The notes under the pieces were generated by a model. That model was not told the origin of the DNA, searched no databases, and saw only the letters and a program-made list of their open reading frames with translations. Shown one piece after another: positions 1 through 6,326 of a stretch of 15,890 bases of DNA. The translations under genes were made by a program, and so were the position numbers. Numbering within the stretch: the stretch's first letter is position 1; every line of letters starts with the position of its first letter. Source of the DNA: JBGOUV01 sp041477815 (GTDB taxonomy: Bacteria > Acidobacteriota > Terriglobia > Bryobacterales > JACQDG01); contig JBGOUV010000129.1 in assembly GCA_041477815.1 (NCBI GenBank), positions 1-15,890 on the forward strand, written 5' to 3'.

Positions 1-973
1 GCGCGAGCGGCGCCACCCGCTCCCGCGTAAACACCAGTCCGCCCGCCGTCAGCAGCACCGGCGCCGACAGCTCCATCCGCTGCTCGCCCCGCCGCAACAC
101 CCCGGCCGCCACCCAGTGGTTCTTCACTCCCCGCCGCACCTCTAGCGCGAACCGCCACGGTCCCCCCTCGTCCCACGCCACCCCAGCGAACTCCTCCCCA
201 CCCGCCCAGCGCAAACCCAGACGGCCGGTTCGGGCCATCAACGGTACTACCAGGCCGGCCAGAGGATGCGGCACGCCGTAACGCGACAGCGGCGAGTAAT
301 CGAGATAGGACTGCTTCGCCCCCAACAGCAAGGCCAGTATCTCGCGATCGGCCGCCTCCGGCAGTGTTGGAATCTGACGGCGTGACAGCCGCGCTTCACG
401 CAGCTTGCCCCAGGCGCCGTCCTTCCGGCGGTCGCGCACCATCCATTCCACGGTCAGGTCGCCCGCGTGCAAGGTGCCCGCCACGTCCACCACGTAGACA
501 ATCTGGCGCCCGGCCCGCCACTCCCCACCGGACTCCCGCTCATTCCGCCGCATCCCGCCGACCGCGGCCAGGCGTTCCCGCCATTCCACGCGCTCCGGAG
601 GACGGGCCAGTGGCGGCGCCGTCTCCCCGTCGTCGTCCCACTCGTTCTCGTCGAAATACGGAATCACCTCCCGGCCCGATCGCGCCGCGCTCAGATAACC
701 GTTGGCCTCCGCCGCTAGAATCGTGGCCCACAGATGTTTGCACGGCCCGGTCGACTGGTAATAGGGGCAGTCGCAGAAGAGACGGAGGCGGTAGCCCTCT
801 TCCCACAGCAGTCGCACCTGGTACGGCCGCGTTCCTTGGACCCGGGCCACCACTTCCCGGTCCGACCCGCGCACGATACGCACCGAGCCATAGCGATAAT
901 ATCCATAGCCCCGGCTCCGCACGCTGGTAATGAAATCAATGGCCAGTTGCGAGGAAATCTTTCCTGCCGCCAT
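1..973 (-). CDS. SWIM zinc-finger protein, probable N-terminal part of an SNF2-family helicase (partial)
   Basis: The frame starts with ATG at 973 and stays open to the left edge, so about 324 N-terminal residues are visible and the C-terminus is missing. Residues 67-80 read CDCPYYQSTGPCKH, a clean SWIM zinc-finger pattern CxCx8CxH with ligands C67, C69, C78 and H80. An acidic stretch (DENEWDDDGE) and an Arg/Trp-rich region follow. In bacteria, SWIM fingers at this position usually precede an SNF2/DEAD-like ATPase, so a DNA- or RNA-associated helicase is the likely full product; the ATPase motifs would lie outside the window and are not seen. The start codon shares one base with the stop of the upstream STAS gene (TGATG), which implies translational coupling and fixes the start. 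A stand-alone SWIM protein remains possible. Confidence 0.8.
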   Translation of the reverse strand, partial: MAAGKISSQLAIDFITSVRSRGYGYYRYGSVRIVRGSDREVVARVQGTRPYQVRLLWEEGYRLRLFCDCPYYQSTGPCKHLWATILAAEANGYLSAARSGREVIPYFDENEWDDDGETAPPLARPPERVEWRERLAAVGGMRRNERESGGEWRAGRQIVYVVDVAGTLHAGDLTVEWMVRDRRKDGAWGKLREARLSRRQIPTLPEAADREILALLLGAKQSYLDYSPLSRYGVPHPLAGLVVPLMARTGRLGLRWAGGEEFAGVAWDEGGPWRFALEVRRGVKNHWVAAGVLRRGEQRMELSAPVLLTAGGLVFTRERVAPLA

Positions 974-1308
974 CAGCTCCAGCCCGATACCGCCTCCGCC
1001 GCCGTCTGATACATCGGCAGCACCGTATCCATGCGGGTGAGCTTCAAGACCTTTAGCACCATCCCCGTCGCCGCCGACAGCCGCAACTCCCCGCCCGCCC
1101 GCTGCGCCACCGCGCAGATCATGGCCAGCGTCCCCACGCCCATGCTGTCCAAATACTCCACCGCGCCCAGGTCCAGCACCACTCGCCGGCGCTCCTCGCG
1201 GACCAGCCGCCGCACCGCCGCCTCCAGCTCCTGACACTCCCGCCCCAGCGTGATCCGTCCGGTTGGCCGCAGGAGGGTGACATCGTTTTCGATTTGCTCG
1301 ATATTCAT
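973..1308 (-). CDS. STAS-domain anti-sigma-factor antagonist (SpoIIAA/RsbV-like)
   Basis: The product is a 111-residue single-domain STAS protein, the usual size for the family. It carries the hallmark loop YLDSMGVGTL, with D54-S55 matching the DSxGxG site where SpoIIAA/RsbV proteins are phosphorylated by an anti-sigma kinase. Unphosphorylated members bind the kinase and free a sigma factor or other partner; a PP2C phosphatase resets them. No kinase gene is next to it. Its stop overlaps the start of the downstream SWIM-finger gene by one base, and it follows the DUF362 gene after a 48-base gap containing two small hairpins. No convincing Shine-Dalgarno is visible before the ATG. A candidate partner phosphatase is the GAF/SpoIIE protein at 6323-8068; this link is inference. 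Confidence 0.9.
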   Translation of the reverse strand: MNIEQIENDVTLLRPTGRITLGRECQELEAAVRRLVREERRRVVLDLGAVEYLDSMGVGTLAMICAVAQRAGGELRLSAATGMVLKVLKLTRMDTVLPMYQTAAEAVSGWS

Positions 1309-1319
1309 AGGACTTGGGC

Positions 1320-1355
1320 GCGGCCAGGGGGCCGCTTGCGGTCCGGGAGGACCGC
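1320..1355. repeat. Two tandem perfect hairpins between the DUF362 and STAS genes
   Basis: GCGGCC-AGGG-GGCCGC (1320-1335) is a perfect 6-bp stem with a 4-base loop. GCGGTCC-GGGA-GGACCGC (1338-1355) is a perfect 7-bp stem with a 4-base loop. The second begins 1 base after the DUF362 stop codon (read on the minus strand). No T-tract follows either stem on the minus strand, so they do not look like a standard intrinsic terminator. They could be an mRNA processing or 3'-end stabilising element, or a dispersed intergenic repeat. Confidence 0.55.
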
Positions 1356-1356
1356 C

Positions 1357-2454
1357 CTACAATTCCACCCGCTCCACGCGGATCTTGGCGTCGTCGAACA
1401 CGCCCAACCCGATGTTCCCGGCGATCTCGATATGCTCCACCTGGCAGCGCAGCCGCACGCTGTCCGCGTCCGGCTTCAAGAGGGCGATCGGCGCCAGCCC
1501 CAGCGACGCCCGCTGGGCGTCCAGGGCCCGCCACCCGGTCTTGTCCAGAGCCACTGGATCGGTAGCGAAGTACATCGTCTGATGCGCCCACAGATACTTC
1601 GCCACCTTCGCGCCTGGACCTCCATGGTAGGCCGCCTTGACGCCATCCAGAATGTTCAGGACGACCTTCTCGCGAAATACCGGCTGGTCGACCACCGCCG
1701 GTATGAAGGTCCCGGTGGAGTTAGCCGTGTTGCTCACGTGGCTCCGATTCACGTTGTTCACCAGGCCGTGCGACAGATTCTTCAGGGCCAGCGTCACCCC
1801 CGCCGCCTGGTGATGCTTGAGCACGCCCACGTTGATCAGCTTGTTCACTTCCCGCGTCAGGAACCGCGCCACGTAGGACCGCCGCACATGCCGGTCGCTC
1901 AACTGGTATTGCTGAGCACAATCGGGATTCACCAGGGCCATCTCCATGTAGACGTCCCGATCGTACCCGTCCATATCGAGCTGCACCGCCAGGTACTTCT
2001 CCGAAGCCGACATCCAGCGCACCCCGGGCGGCAGCCACTTATCGAACCCCGCCAGCAGGAACTCTTCCCGATAGCGGTCATACACTACAATGTCCCGCTT
2101 CTTCACCCCGGCCTGCTCCAGTCCCTCCAGGATGGGATGCAGCACCTCCGGCGCCGAAATGAGATACGGGCGTCCCACCGGATTCAGCTTGATCCCCACC
2201 ACGTCGCCCGGCTGGAAGAACCGCCGCCACGCCTCCACCGCGCTCGGCGCGGCGGTGAGCTTCATCATGCCGGTCTCCACCATCTGCCGCACTGGTGCGG
2301 CCTGATACCGGTCTGCCACCACGCTTTGCGGGTGCTGCACGGCCACCACGCGTCCCGGGTAAGGTCCGGGAATTCCCAACTTGCCGCCGCTCTGCGGCCG
2401 CAGTACGGCCTGCGCCGCCAGAACTCCCAGAAACTCGCGCCTGCCCAGCTCCAT
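1357..2454 (-). CDS. DUF362-domain protein with a twin-arginine signal
   Basis: The product has 365 residues. The N-terminus reads MELGRREFLGVLAAQAVL: a twin-arginine motif (R5-R6, RRxFL type) followed by a short hydrophobic stretch, so Tat-dependent export is predicted. The rest fits the DUF362 family, with features such as PGDVVGIKLNPVG, VNKLINVGVLKHHQAAGVTLALKN and NILDGVKAAYHGGPG, and a C-terminal segment rich in beta-strand-like sequence. DUF362 proteins often accompany ferredoxin domains; this one has no cysteine cluster, so an Fe-S cofactor is not supported. The biochemical function of the family is not established. It lies 9 bases after metW with a strong ribosome binding site overlapping the metW stop, so it is probably co-transcribed with metX-metW, but a methionine role is not implied by its sequence. 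Confidence 0.85.
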   Translation of the reverse strand: MELGRREFLGVLAAQAVLRPQSGGKLGIPGPYPGRVVAVQHPQSVVADRYQAAPVRQMVETGMMKLTAAPSAVEAWRRFFQPGDVVGIKLNPVGRPYLISAPEVLHPILEGLEQAGVKKRDIVVYDRYREEFLLAGFDKWLPPGVRWMSASEKYLAVQLDMDGYDRDVYMEMALVNPDCAQQYQLSDRHVRRSYVARFLTREVNKLINVGVLKHHQAAGVTLALKNLSHGLVNNVNRSHVSNTANSTGTFIPAVVDQPVFREKVVLNILDGVKAAYHGGPGAKVAKYLWAHQTMYFATDPVALDKTGWRALDAQRASLGLAPIALLKPDADSVRLRCQVEHIEIAGNIGLGVFDDAKIRVERVEL

Positions 2455-2458
2455 ACCG

Positions 2459-2464
2459 CCTCCT
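2459..2464 (-). promoter_or_regulatory. Strong Shine-Dalgarno for the DUF362 gene
   Basis: On the minus strand the sequence reads TAAGGAGGCGGTATG: a full AGGAGG core, 4 bases before the ATG at 2454, sharing one base with the metW stop codon TAA. It fixes the start of the Tat-signal protein. It is notable because metX, metW, hpt and lysA lack a comparable site. Confidence 0.75.
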
Positions 2465-3093
2465 TACCGCCGCCGTACACTGTAGACGGCCACTTCCGCC
2501 AGCAGATTCGGCATCCACCCCACCGTCCGCTCCCCGCTCAAAAAGATCCGATGCTCCACCACCAGGTTCTCCGCCACCGCCAGGTCCTCGAAGTCGTGGA
2601 CGCTCAGAAAGTGGATGTTGGGCGAGTTATACCACTCGTGCGGGAACAGCTTGGTCTTGGGCGCCCGCCCGGTAAACAGCATGGACGCCCGCATCGACCA
2701 ATGCCCGAAGTTCGGAAACGCCACGATCACCCGCCGCCCCACCCGCAGCATCTCGTGCAGCACCTGCTGCGGCCGGTGGGTCTCCTGCAACGTCTGGCTG
2801 AGAACTACATAGTCGAAGCACTGATCCGGGTAGTCGGCCAGGCCCGCGTCGATATCCCCCTGGTACACCGACAACCCCTGGGCGATGCACTTCTGCACGC
2901 GCGCCGAGGAGATCTCCACCCCCCGCGCCACCACGTTCTTGTGCTCGGCCAGCCAGGCCAGCAGCTCTCCGTCCCCGCACCCCAGGTCCAGCACCTTGCT
3001 CCCCGGCTCCACCATGCCGCTGATGATGGCGAAATCGCGCCGCTCCAGCAGCCTGCCTACGAAACTCCGTTCCGGTGTCGCCGTCACCGCCAT
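2464..3093 (-). CDS. metW: MetW-like SAM-dependent methyltransferase-fold protein
   Basis: The product has 209 residues, normal for MetW. A class I methyltransferase fold is evident: motif I VLDLGCGDGEL (residues 34-44), an acidic residue at the end of the second strand (GVEIS, E60), then the QGDIDAGLADYPDQCFDYVVLSQTLQ region and the MetW-typical FPNFGHW and EWYNSPNIHFLS segments. MetW is almost always encoded directly after metX and is required for or assists homoserine acylation in several bacteria; it may activate or stabilise MetX rather than act as a methyltransferase. The start lies 2 bases after the metX stop (TAACCATG), which strongly supports co-translation. Confidence 0.93.
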   Translation of the reverse strand: MAVTATPERSFVGRLLERRDFAIISGMVEPGSKVLDLGCGDGELLAWLAEHKNVVARGVEISSARVQKCIAQGLSVYQGDIDAGLADYPDQCFDYVVLSQTLQETHRPQQVLHEMLRVGRRVIVAFPNFGHWSMRASMLFTGRAPKTKLFPHEWYNSPNIHFLSVHDFEDLAVAENLVVEHRIFLSGERTVGWMPNLLAEVAVYSVRRR

Positions 3094-3095
3094 GG

Positions 3096-4211
3096 TTACG
3101 CCGCCGCCAGCCTCTTATAGGTATTCGCCAGGAAGTGGCGGATCAGCTCGGTCTGCTCCCCCACCTCCACCAGAAACGCATCGTGCCCGTAATTGGACTC
3201 GATCTCGCAATACGCTACATCCAAATTATGTCCCCGCAGCGCCCGTACGATTTCCTGCGATTGGTAGCTCGGATACAGCCAGTCCGAGCTGAAGCTGATC
3301 ACCAGGAACCGCGCCTGGGTCCGCGCCAGCGCCGCCGAGACCGACCCGTATCCGGCGCTCAGGTCGAAGTTGTCCATGGCCTTGGTGATATACAGGTACG
3401 AGTTCGCATCGAAGCGACTCACAAACTGCCCGCCCCGGTACCGCAGGTAGTTCTCCACTTCGAAGTCCACGGCGAACCCTTCGTTCCCCAATTCTTCCTT
3501 GGGACGCTGCCGTCTTCCGAACTTCTCCCGCATGGACTCGTCGCTCATGTAGGTGATGTGCCCGATCATCCGGGCCACCGACAACCCGCGCGCCGGCGGC
3601 GACGCGCTGTAGTAGTCGCCTCCGTTCCAGTCCGGGTCGGACATCACGGCCATCCGGCCCACCTCGTTGAAGGCAATCTGCTGCGCCGAATGCCGAAACG
3701 CCGAGGCGATGGGAATCGCGCTCATCACCGCGTCCGGATACTCCACGGCCCACTGCAAGGCCTGCATCCCGCCCATCGAGCCACCGGACACCGCGAGCAA
3801 GCGCCGGATCCCCAAGTGCTCCATCAGCTTCTTCTGCAGCCGCACCATGTCGGGTACGGTGATCACTGGAAACGCCGCGCAATACGGCCGCCCCGTGGCC
3901 GGGTTGATCGAGCTGGGCCCCGTAGTCCCCCGGCACCCCCCCAACACGTTCGAGCAGATGACGAAGTACCGGGTGGTGTCAAACGCCTTGTGCGGCCCGA
4001 TCATGCTGTCCCACCACCCCGGCTTCCCCGTCTCCGGACAGATCCCCGCTGCATGCGCGTCGCCCGAGAAGGCATGCAGCGCCAGAATGGCGTTCGAGCG
4101 GTCGCGATTCAGCTCCCCATAGGTCTCATAGGCCACCTGCACCGGCGCCAGAGTCTCGCCGCAGTCCAGCGGGAGCGAATCAAACGACGCGCATTGTGGT
4201 TCTACGATCAT
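3096..4211 (-). CDS. metX: Homoserine O-acyltransferase MetX (alpha/beta hydrolase fold)
   Basis: The product is a full-length 371-residue MetX. The catalytic triad is visible: nucleophile S145 in VSGGSMGGMQ, D310 in FSSDWLYP and H343 in YGHDAFLVE. Other family signatures are AYETYGELN, HAFSGDAHAAG, GWWDSMIGPHKAFDT and SNVLGGCRGTTGPSS. It transfers an acyl group to the hydroxyl of L-homoserine, the entry step of methionine biosynthesis. Acetyl-CoA is the default donor for the family, but some MetX proteins partnered with MetW use succinyl-CoA, and I cannot settle this by eye. It is the first gene of a minus-strand operon with metW, the DUF362 gene and the STAS gene. The ATG at 4211 has no Shine-Dalgarno, but a TAGAAT box lies 9 bases upstream, which could give a leaderless transcript. 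Confidence 0.96.
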   Translation of the reverse strand: MIVEPQCASFDSLPLDCGETLAPVQVAYETYGELNRDRSNAILALHAFSGDAHAAGICPETGKPGWWDSMIGPHKAFDTTRYFVICSNVLGGCRGTTGPSSINPATGRPYCAAFPVITVPDMVRLQKKLMEHLGIRRLLAVSGGSMGGMQALQWAVEYPDAVMSAIPIASAFRHSAQQIAFNEVGRMAVMSDPDWNGGDYYSASPPARGLSVARMIGHITYMSDESMREKFGRRQRPKEELGNEGFAVDFEVENYLRYRGGQFVSRFDANSYLYITKAMDNFDLSAGYGSVSAALARTQARFLVISFSSDWLYPSYQSQEIVRALRGHNLDVAYCEIESNYGHDAFLVEVGEQTELIRHFLANTYKRLAAA

Positions 4212-4279
4212 TGGAACCCGATTCTACCAGGATAGCGCCAATTTTGGCATTTTTGGCGGTCCTCTGCTACTCTTCTTCC
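4212..4279. promoter_or_regulatory. Divergent metX / hpt promoter region with repeated TTTTGGC boxes
   Basis: This 68-bp spacer is the only non-coding DNA between two divergent operons. On the minus strand a -10-like TAGAAT (4226-4221) sits 9 bases before the metX ATG. On the plus strand a weak TTGGCA (4244-4249), 18 bases, TACTCT (4268-4273) pairing sits 6 bases before the hpt ATG. Neither gene has a Shine-Dalgarno. Between them is the palindrome GCCAATTTTGGC (4237-4248), followed 9 bases on by a second TTTTGGC (4251-4257), which could be an operator. The hpt -35 box would lie inside the repeats. The promoter calls are by eye. Confidence 0.45.
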
Positions 4280-4828
4280 ATGCTCCAGCCCGAGCTTCGC
4301 CCCCTGATCTCCGCTGAGCGGATCCAGGCCCGCGTAGCCGAAATGGGCCGCCAGATCGCCGCCGACTACCCCAACGGCTCCCTGCGCCTGATCACCATTC
4401 TGAAAGGGGCCTGCTTTTTCCTCTCCGACCTGGCCCGGGCCATCGAGCGCGACGTCTCCCTGGACTTCATGGGCATCGCCTCCTACGGCCGCAACAAGAC
4501 CTCCTCGGGCGAAGTGCGCGTCACCAAGGACCTCGACAGCGAAATCGCCGGCCTCGACGTCCTCATCGTCGAGGACATCGTCGACACCGGCATCACTTTG
4601 ACGTACCTGTGCCACCTCCTGCAGCAGCGCAAGCCCCGGTCTCTGCGCATCGCCACGCTGCTGGACAAGCCCAGCCGCCGCATCAAGCCCGTTGACGTGG
4701 CCTACACCGGCTTCCAGATTCCCGACGAGTTCGTGGTCGGCTACGGCCTCGACTATGCCGAAAGGTACCGCAATCTCCGCGACATCTGCGTCCTGGCGGA
4801 AGGCCCGGCCGAAGGCACCCTCCGATGA
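4280..4828 (+). CDS. hpt: Hypoxanthine phosphoribosyltransferase
   Basis: The product has 182 residues, typical of bacterial HPRT. The PRPP-binding signature is LIVEDIVDTGITLTYL (about residues 95-110) with the acidic pair E98-D99. ILKGACFFLSDL (about 40-51) is the family pyrophosphate-loop segment, followed by the flexible-loop segment SYGRNKTSSGEVRV; VGYGLDYAERYRNL near the C-terminus is also standard. It joins hypoxanthine (and usually guanine) to PRPP, forming IMP/GMP in purine salvage. The frame is open upstream to 4196, but that stretch overlaps metX on the other strand and is not HPRT-like, so ATG 4280 is preferred. Its stop overlaps the start of the rpiB-like gene by ATGA, so it heads a coupled operon with pentose-phosphate enzymes that share ribose-5-phosphate chemistry. 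Confidence 0.93.
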   Translation: MLQPELRPLISAERIQARVAEMGRQIAADYPNGSLRLITILKGACFFLSDLARAIERDVSLDFMGIASYGRNKTSSGEVRVTKDLDSEIAGLDVLIVEDIVDTGITLTYLCHLLQQRKPRSLRIATLLDKPSRRIKPVDVAYTGFQIPDEFVVGYGLDYAERYRNLRDICVLAEGPAEGTLR

Positions 4829-5457
4829 AGGCTGTGATCACCGCTGCCGACCTCGCCAGTCTACCGGACCACTGCGACCTCCCCATCCCCCAGGGCGCCC
4901 TAATCACCCCCTCCGCGCGCGATCAGGCCGCTCTCCGGCATATCCACTTCATAGAAGTCTCCCTCTCCGACCTCCCCACCGTCCCCCCCGACCGCACCAT
5001 CGCCCTGGGCTCCGATCACGGAGGCTACCGCCTCAAGGAGGCCCTCAAGCCCGTCTTCACGGAGCTGCGCCTGGAAATCCGCGACGTGGGCGTTCACGAT
5101 GAGCAACCGGCCGACTACCCCGACATAGCGCAGGCCGTGGCCGAGCTGGTCGCCACCGGCGCCGCCTCCCGCGGCGTGATCGTCGACGGCGCCGGCATTG
5201 GCTCGGCCATGGCCGCCAACAAGGTCCCCGGCATCCGCGCCGCGCTATGTTATGATAAGGCTTCCGCGAAGAACAGCCGCGAGCACAACAACGCCAACAT
5301 CCTCACCCTCGGAGGACGTTTGCTCACGGAAACTCAAGCTCGCGACGTGCTACATGCTTGGCTGACCACCCCCTTCGCCGGAGGCCGTCACGCCAACCGC
5401 GTGGCCAAGATTGCCGGGCTGGAACAGCGCTACCGAACGTGGACCCCAAAACCCTGA
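4825..5457 (+). CDS. rpiB: RpiB/LacAB-family sugar-phosphate isomerase with N-terminal EutQ/EutT-like module
   Basis: The product has 210 residues, against about 150 for ordinary RpiB. Residues 58-210 are the isomerase: ALGSDHGGYRLK (60-71), VDGAGIGSAMAANK (120-133), ASAKNSREHNNANIL (146-160), GGR, and a C-terminal HANRVAKI segment. The family interconverts ribose 5-phosphate and ribulose 5-phosphate or related sugars. E. coli RpiB has CGTGIG here with a catalytic Cys; this protein has D121-G-A-G-I-G, so the base residue differs. H154 of REHNNAN is retained. Residues 1-50 are extra: MKAVITAADL followed by GALITPSARDQA closely resembles the N-terminus of EutQ and EutT (ITA.D ... I/LTPxAR), proteins of ethanolamine microcompartments. 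I infer a microcompartment-type origin; the substrate is uncertain. It overlaps hpt by 4 bases and deoC by about 19. Confidence 0.88.
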   Translation: MKAVITAADLASLPDHCDLPIPQGALITPSARDQAALRHIHFIEVSLSDLPTVPPDRTIALGSDHGGYRLKEALKPVFTELRLEIRDVGVHDEQPADYPDIAQAVAELVATGAASRGVIVDGAGIGSAMAANKVPGIRAALCYDKASAKNSREHNNANILTLGGRLLTETQARDVLHAWLTTPFAGGRHANRVAKIAGLEQRYRTWTPKP

Positions 5458-6326
5458 CGCCCCCCTCCCCCTGTTACGCGGCCCAAGCCCCCGCCCTGGC
5501 CGCTGGGCATCCCCCCGGCGCCGAGGGCCTCAACATCCCCGACCTGGTCTGTCCCGGCTGCATCCAGCGCTGCCCGCAGACCTGCGCCCAAAAGACCGCC
5601 GCCATCATCGCCGCCGGCGCCGACCGCGTCTCCGCCTCCGAGCGTCTCACCAAGATCGACGAGCGCATCGCCGCGTTGATCGACCACACCCTCCTCCGCC
5701 CCGACGCCACCCGAGACCAGGTCATCAAACTCTGCCAGGAAGCCCGTAAGTTCCACTTCGCTTCCGTCTGCGTGAACACCGTCTGGGTGCCGCTCTGCTC
5801 CCAACTCCTGCACGGCTCACCGGTCAAGGTCTGCGCGGTCGTGGGCTTCCCCCTGGGCGCCACCCTCACCGAAGCCAAGCGCGCCGAAACCGAGCAGGCT
5901 GTCAAACTCGGCGCCCATGAGATCGACATGGTCATCCAGGTAGGCGCCCTGCGGTCCGGCGATCTCGACTTCGTCCACAACGACATTCGCGCCGTGGTCG
6001 ACGCCGCCCATCGCGGCGGCGCCATCGTCAAGGTCATCATTGAGGCCGCCCTGCTCGACGACCCGCAGAAGCTGCAAGCCTGTGCCCTCTCCCGCCTGGC
6101 CGGGGCCGACTTCGTCAAGACCTCCACCGGCTTCGGACCTTCCGGCGCCACCGTCCACGACGTGGCCCTCATGCAACGCGTGGTCGGCGGCGAGATGGGC
6201 ATCAAGGCCGCGGGCGGCATTCGCAGCTTGGAGGACCTGCAGAAAATGGCCGCCGCCGGCGCCACCCGCATCGGCGCCTCGGCCAGTGTCAAAATCATGG
6301 AGCAGGCCGCCTCCTCTCCCCGATGA
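5439..6326 (+). CDS. deoC: Deoxyribose-phosphate aldolase (DERA) with cysteine-rich N-terminal extension
   Basis: From GTG 5439 the product has 295 residues. The DERA barrel covers about 75-293: IDHTLLRPDATRDQV (81-95), VVGFPLGATLTEAKRAE (134-150), EIDMVIQVGAL with catalytic-type D163, the Schiff-base lysine K227 in ADFVKTSTGFGPSGAT, and the second lysine K256 in GIKAAGGIRS. It cleaves 2-deoxyribose 5-phosphate to glyceraldehyde 3-phosphate and acetaldehyde. The first 75 residues are not part of ordinary DERA and hold CPGCIQRCPQTC (C38, C41, C45, C49), a possible metal or Fe-S site. An ATG at 5358 is also in frame but would add 27 residues read out of frame from rpiB, so GTG 5439 is preferred. 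It overlaps rpiB by 19 bases and the next gene by ATGA. Confidence 0.9.
   Translation: MDPKTLTPPSPCYAAQAPALAAGHPPGAEGLNIPDLVCPGCIQRCPQTCAQKTAAIIAAGADRVSASERLTKIDERIAALIDHTLLRPDATRDQVIKLCQEARKFHFASVCVNTVWVPLCSQLLHGSPVKVCAVVGFPLGATLTEAKRAETEQAVKLGAHEIDMVIQVGALRSGDLDFVHNDIRAVVDAAHRGGAIVKVIIEAALLDDPQKLQACALSRLAGADFVKTSTGFGPSGATVHDVALMQRVVGGEMGIKAAGGIRSLEDLQKMAAAGATRIGASASVKIMEQAASSPR

Noticed and set aside
1294..3120. A 608-codon plus-strand open frame over the DUF362 and metW genes
   Set aside because: The product is His/Pro/Arg/Gln-rich with no family resemblance and lies antisense to two well-supported genes.
4280..6326. A complete bacterial microcompartment locus
   Set aside because: Only the RpiB-like and DeoC enzymes with suggestive N-terminal modules are present. 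No BMC-H, BMC-T or BMC-P shell gene, aldehyde dehydrogenase or PduL-type gene is in the window.
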